Assembly: GCF_044542075.1 (NCBI RefSeq) | Contig: NZ_JBITTU010000003.1 | Location: 248,001-312,000, forward strand | Length of the DNA stretch: 64,000 bases | Source: Leeuwenhoekiella sp044542075 | GTDB lineage: Bacteria; Bacteroidota; Bacteroidia; Flavobacteriales; Flavobacteriaceae | Direction: 5' to 3' | Part shown: positions 17,926 to 26,738 of the stretch, in pieces | How the letters are laid out: the number at the start of each line of letters is the position of its first letter | Numbering within the stretch: the stretch's first letter is position 1 | Program-made: the position numbers and the translations under genes | Notes under the pieces: generated by a model | The model's input: the letters and a program-made list of their open reading frames with translations, nothing else | What the model was told of the DNA's origin: nothing | Databases searched by the model: none

Positions 17926-17957
17926 TTGACAACCCCTACCTTGAGGTTGTATATTTG
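17926..17957 (+). promoter_or_regulatory. Promoter of queA with inverted repeat in the spacer
   Basis: TTG (17926-17928), a 21-nt spacer, then TATATTTG (17950-17957), a textbook Bacteroidota promoter. The spacer contains the inverted repeat ACAACC (17929-17934) / GGTTGT (17945-17950), which reaches the first base of the -7 element and might be an operator. Confidence 0.7.
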
Positions 17958-17996
17958 CACGCTATTTTAAATACCTAAAAAAGACATCCCATGGGA

Positions 17997-19046
17997 ATGA
18001 AACTTTCGCATTTTAATTTTGATTTGCCAGACGAGCTATTAGCTGAATATCCTGCCGAAAATAGGGATGAAGCACGCTTAATGGTTCTTAATCGTAAAAC
18101 TAAAACTATAGAGCATAAGCTCTTTAAAGATATTATAGATTATTTTGAGCCTAATGATATCATGGTTCTTAACAATACAAAGGTTTTTCCTGCACGTCTT
18201 TATGGAAATAAAGAAAAAACAGGCGCTCGTATTGAAGTGTTTTTATTGAGAGAACTTAATTCAGAAACGCGATTATGGGATGTGCTTGTAGATCCTGCAC
18301 GTAAAATACGTATTGGTAATAAGCTTTATTTTGGCGATGATGAGAGTCTGGTTGCTGAAGTAATTGACAATACGACTTCTAGAGGTAGAACTTTACGTTT
18401 CTTATACGATGGTTCATACCAGGAATTTAGAAATAAACTTACAGAATTAGGAGAGACACCACTTCCTAAATACATCAAACGTGAGGTAGAGCCTGAAGAT
18501 GCAGAGCGTTATCAAACTATTTTTGCTAAAGAAGAAGGTGCTGTTGCTGCTCCTACAGCAGGATTGCACTTCAGCAAGCATTTATTAAAGCGTCTTGAGA
18601 TTAAAGGTCTTAATTTTGCTGAAGTTACACTTCACGTAGGTTTAGGTACTTTTAGCGCCGTTGAGGTAGAAGATTTATCTAAGCACAAGATGGATAGCGA
18701 AGAGGCTTACATTAAGCCCGAAGCTGTAGAGGTAATAAATAAAGCAATAAGCGAAAAGAGAAGAATTTGTGCTGTAGGTACTACGGTAATGCGTACCCTT
18801 GAAAGTGCAGTAAGTTCTAATCATACGTTAAACGAGTTTGGGGGCTGGACAAATAAATTTATTTTTCCTCCTTATGACTTTAGTATTGCAAATTGTATGG
18901 TAACTAATTTCCATACCCCAAGATCTACGCTAATGATGATGGTTTCAGCATTTGCAGGTCATGATTTTATGAAAGAGGCTTACGAAGAAGCAGTAAAAGA
19001 GAAATATAAATTCTACACGTACGGGGATGCGATGTTAATCATCTAA
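17997..19046 (+). CDS. queA: S-adenosylmethionine:tRNA ribosyltransferase-isomerase
   Basis: About 349 residues. QueA transfers and isomerises the ribosyl part of SAM to preQ1-modified tRNA, giving epoxyqueuosine. Family signatures include MVLNNTKVFPARL, APTAGLHFS, EVTLHVGLGTF, VGTTVMRTLES and FHTPRSTLMMMVSAF. Two ATGs are possible, 17991 and 17997. I prefer 17997, which gives the N-terminus MKLSHFNFDLP typical of the family; the difference is two residues. It has its own strong promoter and is ended by a terminator at 19071, so it appears monocistronic. Confidence 0.95.
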   Translation: MKLSHFNFDLPDELLAEYPAENRDEARLMVLNRKTKTIEHKLFKDIIDYFEPNDIMVLNNTKVFPARLYGNKEKTGARIEVFLLRELNSETRLWDVLVDPARKIRIGNKLYFGDDESLVAEVIDNTTSRGRTLRFLYDGSYQEFRNKLTELGETPLPKYIKREVEPEDAERYQTIFAKEEGAVAAPTAGLHFSKHLLKRLEIKGLNFAEVTLHVGLGTFSAVEVEDLSKHKMDSEEAYIKPEAVEVINKAISEKRRICAVGTTVMRTLESAVSSNHTLNEFGGWTNKFIFPPYDFSIANCMVTNFHTPRSTLMMMVSAFAGHDFMKEAYEEAVKEKYKFYTYGDAMLII

Positions 19047-19070
19047 TTCTAATTGTAGTTATAATACTAA

Positions 19071-19101
19071 AATCCCCGGCAGTTGTGTCGGGGATTTTTT
19101 T
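19071..19101 (+). terminator. Intrinsic terminator after queA
   Basis: AATCCCCG (19071-19078) pairs with CGGGGATT (19089-19096) around a 10-nt loop, followed by a T run to 19101. The flanks ATACTAAA and TTTAGTAT can extend the stem. Confidence 0.88.
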
Positions 19102-19160
19102 AGTATAAAACTTAAGGCTTTGGTTATAGGAAGCAGCTTGTTAAATAGTAACTTTACAGC

Positions 19161-20204
19161 GTGATACAAACTAAAAAAGATATTCGAGCATTATCCCGTG
19201 ATGAATTGAGGGATTATTTTGTAACTCAGGGTGAGAAGGCTTTTAGAGGCAATCAGGTTTATGAATGGTTGTGGAGCAAAGGAGCACACTCTTTTGATGA
19301 CATGACAAACCTGTCTAAAGAAACCCGCAGCTTCTTAGATACTCATTTTGTGATTAACCACATCAAGGTAGATCAGATGCAGCGCAGTAAAGATGGTACA
19401 ATTAAAAATGCGGTGAAACTTCACGATAATCTTACTGTAGAATCTGTTTTAATACCTACGGCTAGTAGAACTACAGCTTGTGTATCTTCACAGGTAGGAT
19501 GCAGTTTAAATTGTAAATTTTGTGCTACGGCGCGTTTAAAACGTATGCGTAATCTTAATCCTGATGAGATTTTTGATCAGGTTGTAGCGATAGACCAGCA
19601 GAGTAGATTATACTTCGACAGACCAATTTCTAATATCGTATTTATGGGTATGGGGGAGCCGTTGATGAATTACAATAACGTAATAAAATCTATTGAGAAA
19701 ATAACGTCTCCAGATGGTTTAGGAATGTCACCAAAACGTATAACGGTCTCTACTTCTGGTGTGCCTAAGATAATTAAGAAGATGGCAGATGACGCCGTGA
19801 AATTTAATCTTGCTGTTTCGTTGCATTCTGCTTTAGATGAGGTGCGTACAGATATTATGCCTTTTAATGAGCAAATGCCTTTAATAGAACTTAAAGAAGC
19901 GCTCCAATATTGGTATATTAAAACAAAGAAGTTTATAACCTATGAGTATATTGTCTGGGGTGGTATAAATGATCGGGATAAAGATATAGAGGCGTTAATC
20001 GAATTTTGCCTGGCAGTACCAAGTAAAGTAAATTTGATCGAATACAATCCTATAGACGACGGCCAGTTTCAACAGGCAGCACCAGAAGTGATAGATCGTT
20101 ATGTTACAAAACTTGAAGAGAGAGGTATAACGGTAACCGTAAGACGTTCTCGAGGAAAAGATATAGATGCGGCTTGTGGTCAACTCGCAAATAAAAATGG
20201 ATAA
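19161..20204 (+). CDS. rlmN: Dual-specificity 23S rRNA/tRNA adenine-C2 methyltransferase RlmN
   Basis: A 347-residue radical SAM enzyme that methylates C2 of A2503 in 23S rRNA (and A37 of some tRNAs). The [4Fe-4S] cluster motif is Cys114-x3-Cys118-x2-Cys121 (CSLNCKFC). The C-terminal catalytic Cys339 is in DAACGQLA, and the mechanistic Cys on the strand TTACVSSQ is present. The GMGEPL and SLHSAL motifs are typical. The start is GTG at 19161, before the IRALSRDEL region. It is followed 72 nt later by the polyprenyl synthase gene. Confidence 0.95.
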   Translation: MIQTKKDIRALSRDELRDYFVTQGEKAFRGNQVYEWLWSKGAHSFDDMTNLSKETRSFLDTHFVINHIKVDQMQRSKDGTIKNAVKLHDNLTVESVLIPTASRTTACVSSQVGCSLNCKFCATARLKRMRNLNPDEIFDQVVAIDQQSRLYFDRPISNIVFMGMGEPLMNYNNVIKSIEKITSPDGLGMSPKRITVSTSGVPKIIKKMADDAVKFNLAVSLHSALDEVRTDIMPFNEQMPLIELKEALQYWYIKTKKFITYEYIVWGGINDRDKDIEALIEFCLAVPSKVNLIEYNPIDDGQFQQAAPEVIDRYVTKLEERGITVTVRRSRGKDIDAACGQLANKNG

Positions 20205-20276
20205 GTAATTAGTTCTCTGCTGTCATTTGTAAGATGCTTTAGAGATTTTTAAAGGTATATAATAACACAAAAATTA

Positions 20277-21254
20277 GTGAAAGTAGTCGAACAAATTAAG
20301 CAACCTATTGCTCACGAGATGGAACTCTTTGAGCAAAAGTTCTCGCTTTCGATGAAATCAAAAGTGCCACTTCTCAACCGCATTACCCATTATATTGTAA
20401 ATCGCAAGGGAAAACAAATGCGACCTATGTTTGTATTTCTGGTAGCAAAAATGCTGGGAGATGATCGCCTTAACGACCGTACCTATCGCGGTGCTTCTGT
20501 AATAGAATTGATACATACAGCTACATTAGTGCACGATGACGTGGTTGATGATAGTTACCGCCGTCGTGGTTTTTTTAGTCTTAATGCACTTTGGAAAAAT
20601 AAAATCGCCGTTTTAGTAGGTGACTTTTTACTTTCAAAAGGATTGCTACTTTCTATAGATAACGAAGATTTTGATCTTTTGCAGATTATTTCAGTAGCAG
20701 TACGCGAGATGAGCGAAGGTGAATTACTTCAGATAGAAAAAGCACGGAACCTTGATATTACCGAAGAAATTTATTTTGAAATCATACGTCAAAAAACAGC
20801 AACATTAATAGCTGCTTGTTGTGCGATGGGTGCTTGTGCCGTACACGCAGGTAAAAAAGATGTAGAGGCTATGCGCAAATTTGGAGAGCTAATAGGCCTT
20901 GCGTTTCAGATTAAAGATGACCTTTTTGATTATGGAACTCAACAAATAGGAAAGCCTACCGGAATAGATATTAAAGAGCAAAAAATGACTCTTCCGCTAA
21001 TCTACGCGGTAAACAATAGTGATAAAAAACAGCGTAAATGGCTCATCAACTCGGTTAAGAATCATAATAAAGATAAAAATCGCGTAAACGAGGTGATTGA
21101 TTATGTGAAGAAATCTGGGGGTTTAGATTATGCAGTTGATAAAATGGTCTCCCTGCAACAACAGGCACTTAGAATGCTTGATAAATATCCCGAATCTCAA
21201 TATAAAGATTCACTTATTCTTATGGTGAATTATGTAATTGAACGTAAAAAGTAA
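20277..21254 (+). CDS. Polyprenyl (probably octaprenyl-type) diphosphate synthase
   Basis: A 325-residue trans-isoprenyl diphosphate synthase. The first aspartate-rich motif is HDDVVDD (Asp87-Asp92 region) and the second is KDDLFDY at about 222. The substrate-binding Arg pair follows in YRRRG. It elongates farnesyl or geranyl diphosphate with IPP to make the quinone side chain (menaquinone in this phylum); exact chain length is not readable here. The start is GTG at 20277. The 228 nt that follow hold only AT-rich sequence with no gene. Confidence 0.92.
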   Translation: MKVVEQIKQPIAHEMELFEQKFSLSMKSKVPLLNRITHYIVNRKGKQMRPMFVFLVAKMLGDDRLNDRTYRGASVIELIHTATLVHDDVVDDSYRRRGFFSLNALWKNKIAVLVGDFLLSKGLLLSIDNEDFDLLQIISVAVREMSEGELLQIEKARNLDITEEIYFEIIRQKTATLIAACCAMGACAVHAGKKDVEAMRKFGELIGLAFQIKDDLFDYGTQQIGKPTGIDIKEQKMTLPLIYAVNNSDKKQRKWLINSVKNHNKDKNRVNEVIDYVKKSGGLDYAVDKMVSLQQQALRMLDKYPESQYKDSLILMVNYVIERKK

Positions 21255-21482
21255 CACTTTTAGTTTAAAAGGTAGTAGCGCTATAATCTTCAAAGTGCTT
21301 ATATATAGTCGTGCGTCAATTTATAAATGTCTTCATCTACAAAGACTTATTTTCAATTGTTTTATTATAGACTTCATTTTGTTTTATTTTACAATTGGTT
21401 GTTGATAATGAGCTATCTAAAATTAAATTCAGTTTTTTTTTAATCTCAGGCAACCATTTTATAAAATGCTGCGTCTATATAA

Positions 21483-22079
21483 GTGAAGGCAGTTTTAAAA
21501 CCCTCTTTTGTGAAAGTCATTTCATTTTTTAATAACGAGAAACAGCTTATAAAGAAAGCAGCTAACGGAAATCGTGATGCGCAGCGAACACTTTATAATT
21601 TGCATGCTCCTAAAATGCTGAGTATTTGCAGACGGTATTTAAAAGATATTATGCAGGCTGAAGAAGCGATGTGCAATGGCTTTTTGAAGGTATTTAAAAA
21701 TCTGGAATCCTTTAGAGGAGAAGGTAGTTTTGAAGGTTGGATGCGACGTATAATGGTAAATGAGTCAATCTCCTATTTGCGCAAAGAGCAAAAGATCATT
21801 TTTACGGAATATTCAGAAGAGATTAATGATGCGACGTACAGTCCGCAAGACAGTGACCTTGAGGTTGAGCATATTCAAGCTTTAATAGACGAATTACCAG
21901 AAGGCTATCGTGCTGTTTTTGTAATGTATGCCGTTGAGGGATTTAAGCATCAGGAGATTGCAAAGATGCTTGAAATTTCAGAAAGTACTTCTAAAACTCA
22001 ACTGTTTAAGGCTAGAAAACTACTTCAGTACAAATTAAAAGAATCTAATCTATACCTGTATGGCACCGATGAAATTTGA
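21483..22079 (+). CDS. RNA polymerase sigma-70 factor, ECF subfamily
   Basis: A 198-residue ECF sigma factor. Region 2 at about 25-100 includes the -10 recognition part (FLKVFKNLESFRGEGSFEGW) and region 4 at about 125-185 (LPEGYRAVFVMYAVEGFKHQEIA) is a helix-turn-helix. The start is GTG at 21483, though an internal GTG near codon 11 is also possible. The 3' end overlaps the next gene, whose product has one membrane span, by 20 nt. This sigma/membrane-protein coupling is the usual layout of an ECF sigma and its regulator. Confidence 0.9.
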   Translation: MKAVLKPSFVKVISFFNNEKQLIKKAANGNRDAQRTLYNLHAPKMLSICRRYLKDIMQAEEAMCNGFLKVFKNLESFRGEGSFEGWMRRIMVNESISYLRKEQKIIFTEYSEEINDATYSPQDSDLEVEHIQALIDELPEGYRAVFVMYAVEGFKHQEIAKMLEISESTSKTQLFKARKLLQYKLKESNLYLYGTDEI

Positions 22080-22806
22080 AGAAAACATACGCGAGAAGCT
22101 TGAGAATAGGGAGATTAATCCTACTTCAATTGCCTGGGAACGTATAGAAAATGAGCTTGATTCTTCCGCAAAGCGGAAAAATAAAAAAGGCTACGGTTGG
22201 TTAGTTATGGCAGCTAGTTTTGTTGGAATATTAATACTAACAGGAACGCTATTTTTTGAAAACGAGATTCCACAAAATCAACAGGTAGTAGAAATTCCCG
22301 TAGAAAAAACTACAACTGAAGATTATTTGCCAGAAAACAAGCTTACTGAAAAGCAATTGCCTCATACAGCTAAGGAGGTAGTTGCTGAAGTAGAAAGAGA
22401 AGATGCAGTTAAAAAGGTTGCTATACTTCCTGAAAATTCAGTTGTAGTTAAAAAGAATACTGAGGCTGTAGCTTTGTCTCAAAAGACTACAAAAGAGACT
22501 AGTTTAGATGCTCCTATTCAGAATTATATTAATGAAGAAGTAGATCAGCTGCTTTTAAAAGTACAGCAGCAGCAAAACACCGGTGTAGCTTATTCTGATG
22601 TAGAAATCGATATGCTATTACGCGAAGCGCAACGTGATATAATTACCGAAAAACTATTTAAAAATGCTCAAAATGAAGTAAATGCACAGGCATTACTTTA
22701 TGAAGTTGAAGAAGAGTTAGATCCCTCCTTTAGAGACCGCATATTTGAAGCACTTAAAGATGGTTTTTTAAAAGCTAGAGAGGCTGTTGTATCTCGCAAT
22801 AATTAA
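22060..22806 (+). CDS. Single-span membrane protein, candidate anti-sigma regulator
   Basis: A 248-residue protein with a short cytoplasmic N-terminus (about 1-42), one membrane helix at about 46-64 (GWLVMAASFVGILIL) and a long charged Glu/Lys/Val/Thr-rich periplasmic part. The N-terminal pattern MKFEENIREKLENREI is common for proteins paired with ECF sigma factors in Bacteroidota. No zinc-type anti-sigma motif (HxxxCxxC) is seen, so the anti-sigma role rests on context. Start 22060 or 22069 are both possible. It overlaps the sigma gene by 20 nt, implying translational coupling. Confidence 0.8.
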   Translation: MAPMKFEENIREKLENREINPTSIAWERIENELDSSAKRKNKKGYGWLVMAASFVGILILTGTLFFENEIPQNQQVVEIPVEKTTTEDYLPENKLTEKQLPHTAKEVVAEVEREDAVKKVAILPENSVVVKKNTEAVALSQKTTKETSLDAPIQNYINEEVDQLLLKVQQQQNTGVAYSDVEIDMLLREAQRDIITEKLFKNAQNEVNAQALLYEVEEELDPSFRDRIFEALKDGFLKAREAVVSRNN

Positions 22807-22841
22807 TATAAATATTCATTCATCAATCTTTGGGAAGCTAA

Positions 22842-22860
22842 TCTCCGTCTATGGCGGAGA
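22842..22860 (+). promoter_or_regulatory. Hairpin in the leader before the outer-membrane protein gene
   Basis: TCTCCG (22842-22847) pairs with CGGAGA (22855-22860) around TCTATGG. There is no T tract, so it is not a terminator. It sits in the 82-nt gap before the gene at 22889 and is GC-richer than its surroundings. It could be a processing or translation-control element. Confidence 0.35.
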
Positions 22861-22888
22861 GTGGTGACCTGAAACTAAATCAAAAATT

Positions 22889-23923
22889 ATGAGAACTTTA
22901 ATTTTACTTTTTATCGTTGGGCTAAGTTTTATACCACAGCTAACATTCGCACAATCTGAAGAAAATACAGAAACTGTAAAACAACTTCAAATTAAAAAAG
23001 AAGAGGTTGTGAATCAAGAAAAAGAAGCTTTGAAAACCGAAGTGCTGGCCATAAATAAACGCCTTTCGAATAATGAAATCACGGAAACAGAAGCTGGCAA
23101 ATTAAAAAAAGAAGCTGCTAAAAAGCACGCCCGCAATATAGAAGATAAGCTTGCTATTATAGAAAGTCAAATAGATCTTTTAGAACGTAACAATAGTATA
23201 TATGATGGTAGTGTTTTTGGGATTTTTATAGGTAACGATAAACTTAAATTAGGTGATTCTAGTGAGCGTGACATCGTTTACGATCGCCGCACAACAGCAG
23301 ATATTGTTTTGGCAATAGGTTTTAATAATGCGATTATTAACGGTCAGGGATTAAATGATTCACCCTATAAAATAGGAGGAAGCCGCTTTTTTGAGTTGGG
23401 TTACGCGTGGAAAACACGTGTGTTTGATAACTCTAATTTTCTACGTTTAAAATACGGTTTTAGTTTTCAGTTTAATGGGTTGAAGATTGATGACAATCAA
23501 TACTTAGTGGAGCAGGGTGATGAGACGGTTTTAGAAACCTATCCTCTAAATCTCGATAAGGCTAAGTTTAGAATGGATAATTTAGTGTTTCCAATTCATT
23601 TTGAGATAGGGCCTTCAACTAAAAGAGAAGGTGATAATTACTTTAGATATTCTACAAAAAACAAATTCAAACTTGGGTTAGGGGGCTATGCCGGCTTTAA
23701 TTTATTGACTATTCAAAAGCTGAAATACGAAGAAAACGGTGAGGATCGTAAAGATAAGTTTAAGCAAAATTTTAATACTAATAATTTTATTTACGGCTTA
23801 AGTAGTTATGTTGCTTTTGGTGATACAGCGCTTTACGTCAAATACGATTTAAATACCATCTTTAAAGATAATCCTGTTGATCAGCGCAATATATCTGTAG
23901 GTCTTCGATTTGATATGGACTAG
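22889..23923 (+). CDS. Outer-membrane beta-barrel protein of unknown function
   Basis: A 344-residue exported protein with a signal peptide (cleavage near LTFAQ|SE). Residues about 25-105 form a highly charged coiled-coil-like helix (QLQIKKEEVVNQEKEA). From about 118 onward alternating hydrophobic/aromatic strands typical of an outer-membrane beta-barrel follow, ending in GLRFDMD with the Phe-containing last strand (SVGLRF). It stands directly downstream of the ECF sigma and candidate anti-sigma genes and could belong to their regulon or operon. It is followed by a strong terminator. Confidence 0.8.
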   Translation: MRTLILLFIVGLSFIPQLTFAQSEENTETVKQLQIKKEEVVNQEKEALKTEVLAINKRLSNNEITETEAGKLKKEAAKKHARNIEDKLAIIESQIDLLERNNSIYDGSVFGIFIGNDKLKLGDSSERDIVYDRRTTADIVLAIGFNNAIINGQGLNDSPYKIGGSRFFELGYAWKTRVFDNSNFLRLKYGFSFQFNGLKIDDNQYLVEQGDETVLETYPLNLDKAKFRMDNLVFPIHFEIGPSTKREGDNYFRYSTKNKFKLGLGGYAGFNLLTIQKLKYEENGEDRKDKFKQNFNTNNFIYGLSSYVAFGDTALYVKYDLNTIFKDNPVDQRNISVGLRFDMD

Positions 23924-23954
23924 TGTCTACTGTGTGTATAAAAACTTTAATAAG

Positions 23955-23986
23955 CCTGCACGTTAACTTAACGTGCAGGTTTTTTA
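23955..23986 (+). terminator. Intrinsic terminator
   Basis: CCTGCACGTT (23955-23964) and AACGTGCAGG (23970-23979) form a perfect 10-bp stem with loop AACTT, followed by a run of T (23980-23986). It ends the sigma-to-barrel transcription unit. Confidence 0.92.
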
Positions 23987-23991
23987 TTGCT

Positions 23992-23999
23992 TAAATTTG
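23992..23999 (+). promoter_or_regulatory. -7 element of the dnaG promoter
   Basis: TAAATTTG fits TAnnTTTG exactly. It lies 46 nt upstream of the dnaG start and just downstream of the preceding terminator. No clear -33 element is seen. Confidence 0.5.
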
Positions 24000-24045
24000 C
24001 AGCCGCTCCTATGCAATTAGTGCTTAACTGATAACTTAAAAAAAA

Positions 24046-26001
24046 TTGATCTCTAAAACCACCATAGATAATGTGTTTGAAACTGCTCGTGTAGAGGAGG
24101 TTATAGGTGATTTTGTAAATCTCAAAAAATCGGGAAGTAATTATAAGGGGTTGAGTCCGTTTACAGATGAGCGTTCACCCAGTTTTATGGTGTCGCCGGT
24201 TAAACAGATCTGGAAAGATTTCTCAAGCGGAAAAGGAGGCAATGCAGTTGCTTTTCTAATGGAGCACGAGCATTTCACCTATCCTGAAGCCATTAAATAC
24301 CTGGCTCGAAAATACAATATTGAGATTGAAGAAACCGAGCAAACAGATGAGCAAAAAGAGCAGGCAGATGAGCGTGAGAGCATGTATGTGGTTTCAGAAT
24401 ACGCAAAAGATTATTTTCATAAAACACTTTTAAATACAGAAGCCGGTAAGGCTATTGGTCTCACTTATTTCAAAGAACGTGGTTTCACTCCAGAAACTAT
24501 AGAAAAATTTCAGTTAGGATATTCACCAGATACCTGGGATGCATTTACCAGTGAAGCGATACGCAAAGGCTATAAGCTAGAGTACTTAGAAAAAACAGGA
24601 CTTTCAATAATTAAAGAAGAAAAGCAATTTGATCGCTTTAAGGGAAGAGTAATTTTTCCTATTCAATCTTTAAGCGGAAGAATTTTAGGCTTTGGAGGGC
24701 GTATTTTAACAAATGATAAAAAGGCCGCAAAGTACCTAAACAGTCCCGAGAGCGATATCTACCATAAGAGTAAAGTTCTTTATGGAATATATCACGCAAA
24801 GCAAGCTATAGCTAAAGAGGATACATGCTATCTGGTTGAAGGGTATACAGATGTGATTCAAATGCATCAATTGGGAATTGAGAATGTGGTGTCTTCATCT
24901 GGTACTGCTCTTACCCCAGAACAAATACGTCTTATAAATCGGCTTACGCCAAATATTACAGTTCTTTTTGATGGGGATGCCGCTGGTCAACGGGCATCGC
25001 TGAGAGGTATAGATTTAATCCTTGAGCAGGGGATGAATGTTAAGGTGTGTAGTTTTCCCAAAGGAGAAGATCCTGATAGTTTCTCGCGTAAAAATACGTT
25101 GACTGAGGTTCAGGATTTTCTTAAGGACAATGCCAAAGATTTTATACAGTATAAAGCTTCTCTTCTTATGGAAGAGGCGCATGGTGATCCTATAAAAAAA
25201 GCCGGACTTGTGCGCGATATGGTAGAGAGCATTGGTAAAATTCCTGATGTTATTAAACGGGAGATCTACATTCAGGAGTGCGCCCGCATAATGGACATTA
25301 AAGAGGATGTGCTGTTTAATACGCTCGCTCAAATTCTAAATAAAGGGCAAAAAGAAGCACCTGCGCCTACTAAGCCTAACGCAGGGCAAATGAAGGTGGT
25401 TGAAAAAAAGACCACCGAAAAGGTTGACCGGCAATTTGTCTTAGAGCGTAAACTTATAGAGCTTTTATTACTCTACGGAAATCAGAAAATAAAATTTGAT
25501 GATGTTATTGTAAAAGAAAATGAAGATGGTGATCCTGTAGAGGAACCAGTTGTATTAGAGCTTGATGTGTATGAGAAAATATACCTTGATCTTCAAGAAG
25601 ATGAGACTGAGTTTGCAAATGAGCAATTTAGAAATCTCTACGTTAAATTGATTGATGCCTTGACGCAACAACGCGAAAACTTTAAAATAGAAACCTTTAT
25701 TAATACAGTTAATCCTGATGAGGGGTCATTAATTTCTGATATCATTTTAAATGAAGATAAGTATGTATTACACAGGTGGGATACTCAGGAAATCTACGTA
25801 AAGCTTAAAAAACATACGGTTGCACAGGTAGTTTCTCAAACAGTGCTTTATCTACGGCGTTTTTACGTTTCACAAAAGATAGAACAACTTGCTGAAGTAA
25901 TAAGGGTACCCGAGAATTCTTCTATGGAAGTACTAATGGATATAAAAGATTATCAGGAGCTGAATAAATTTATAGCCTTAAAATTAAATAGGGTAGTCTA
26001 G
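24046..26001 (+). CDS. dnaG: DNA primase, zinc-ligand-less variant
   Basis: A 651-residue DnaG that synthesises RNA primers at the replication fork. The N-terminal CHC2 fold is recognisable (KGLSPFTDERSPSF, DFSSGKGGNAV), but all four zinc ligands are replaced: Ser37, Thr40, Asp58 and Ser61 stand where Cys, His, Cys, Cys are expected. The TOPRIM catalytic core is intact with Glu265 (VEGYTDV) and Asp309/Asp311 (DGDAAG). The C-terminal part (about 440-651) would bind the replicative helicase. The start is TTG at 24046, which directly yields the family N-terminus ISKTTIDNVFETARVEEVIGD (first part). It ends 2 nt before the convergent response-regulator gene. Confidence 0.95.
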   Translation: MISKTTIDNVFETARVEEVIGDFVNLKKSGSNYKGLSPFTDERSPSFMVSPVKQIWKDFSSGKGGNAVAFLMEHEHFTYPEAIKYLARKYNIEIEETEQTDEQKEQADERESMYVVSEYAKDYFHKTLLNTEAGKAIGLTYFKERGFTPETIEKFQLGYSPDTWDAFTSEAIRKGYKLEYLEKTGLSIIKEEKQFDRFKGRVIFPIQSLSGRILGFGGRILTNDKKAAKYLNSPESDIYHKSKVLYGIYHAKQAIAKEDTCYLVEGYTDVIQMHQLGIENVVSSSGTALTPEQIRLINRLTPNITVLFDGDAAGQRASLRGIDLILEQGMNVKVCSFPKGEDPDSFSRKNTLTEVQDFLKDNAKDFIQYKASLLMEEAHGDPIKKAGLVRDMVESIGKIPDVIKREIYIQECARIMDIKEDVLFNTLAQILNKGQKEAPAPTKPNAGQMKVVEKKTTEKVDRQFVLERKLIELLLLYGNQKIKFDDVIVKENEDGDPVEEPVVLELDVYEKIYLDLQEDETEFANEQFRNLYVKLIDALTQQRENFKIETFINTVNPDEGSLISDIILNEDKYVLHRWDTQEIYVKLKKHTVAQVVSQTVLYLRRFYVSQKIEQLAEVIRVPENSSMEVLMDIKDYQELNKFIALKLNRVV

Positions 26002-26003
26002 TG

Positions 26004-26642
26004 CTACAAATCTGAAGTTTGCAACAATCGCGCTTGCTGAATAAGTTCTGCAAGGCTACCGGCATCTAGCTTTTTAAGCAAACGTGTTTTATAAGTACTT
26101 ACTGTTTTCTCATTTATATCTAAAGATTCTGCAATGTCTTTATTGCGTTTTCCTGAAGATAATAGATTTAAAACTTCGGTCTCACGAGTAGAAAGCTTTT
26201 TGTAACGGTATGCAAGCGAATTATTTTTAGAAGGATCTGTATTTGATAACATTTCTACTAGAGCATTATTCAAGTAGATGCCACCACGAGCTACTTGTAT
26301 TACGGCTTTTAAAACTGTTGCAGAATCTACCGTTTTGCCTACATAACCCATTGCACCTGCCTTGATAGCGCTTAGCGCGTACATTTCTTCAGGGTGGGTA
26401 CTAAAAATCATAATCTTCAATCCCGGAAAATTTCTGCGTAACTCTTTAATAGCAGACAGGCCTTGTAGATTAGGCAAGTCAATCTCCATTACCACAAGAT
26501 CAGGAACCTGATTTTCTAGAGAAGCTGCTAAGTTGTTTCCGTCAACAATTACATCTAAAATCTGGTGTTCTGTATTGCGTAAAATATGTGACAAACCATC
26601 TGTTATTATGGGATGGTGATCTGCTACTGTAATTGTAATCAT
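26004..26642 (-). CDS. NarL/LuxR-family response regulator
   Basis: A 212-residue regulator. The receiver domain covers about 1-120, with phosphoacceptor Asp55 (VVMEIDLP) and the conserved Thr/Lys region (FSTHPEE, GKTVDS). A LuxR-type helix-turn-helix lies at about 147-206 (LSTRETEVLNLLSSGKRN). It would activate transcription after phosphorylation by a histidine kinase, which is not encoded nearby (orphan). It is convergent with dnaG at a 2-nt distance and has a good promoter at 26668-26698. Confidence 0.93.
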   Translation of the reverse strand: MITITVADHHPIITDGLSHILRNTEHQILDVIVDGNNLAASLENQVPDLVVMEIDLPNLQGLSAIKELRRNFPGLKIMIFSTHPEEMYALSAIKAGAMGYVGKTVDSATVLKAVIQVARGGIYLNNALVEMLSNTDPSKNNSLAYRYKKLSTRETEVLNLLSSGKRNKDIAESLDINEKTVSTYKTRLLKKLDAGSLAELIQQARLLQTSDL

Positions 26643-26667
26643 AAGAGAGAAAAATTCTTCTAAACAG

Positions 26668-26698
26668 CTAAAATAGTATGATTTAATTGAACTGCAAA
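26668..26698 (-). promoter_or_regulatory. Promoter of the NarL-type regulator gene
   Basis: On the minus strand, TTTG (26698-26695), a 19-nt spacer, then TATTTTAG (26675-26668), a 7/8 match to TAnnTTTG. The spacing is consensus and the start would be near 26661, about 20 nt before the ATG. Confidence 0.6.
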
Positions 26699-26738
26699 TG
26701 CTTTTCGGTGTAAGAATAAATTTACAGGTTTAACGTCA

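Noticed and set aside
24046..26642. Missing terminator between dnaG and the convergent regulator as a sign of deletion
   Set aside because: Tight convergent ends without a hairpin also occur at 60876/60878 and 29285/29298 in this window, so this is normal compaction here.
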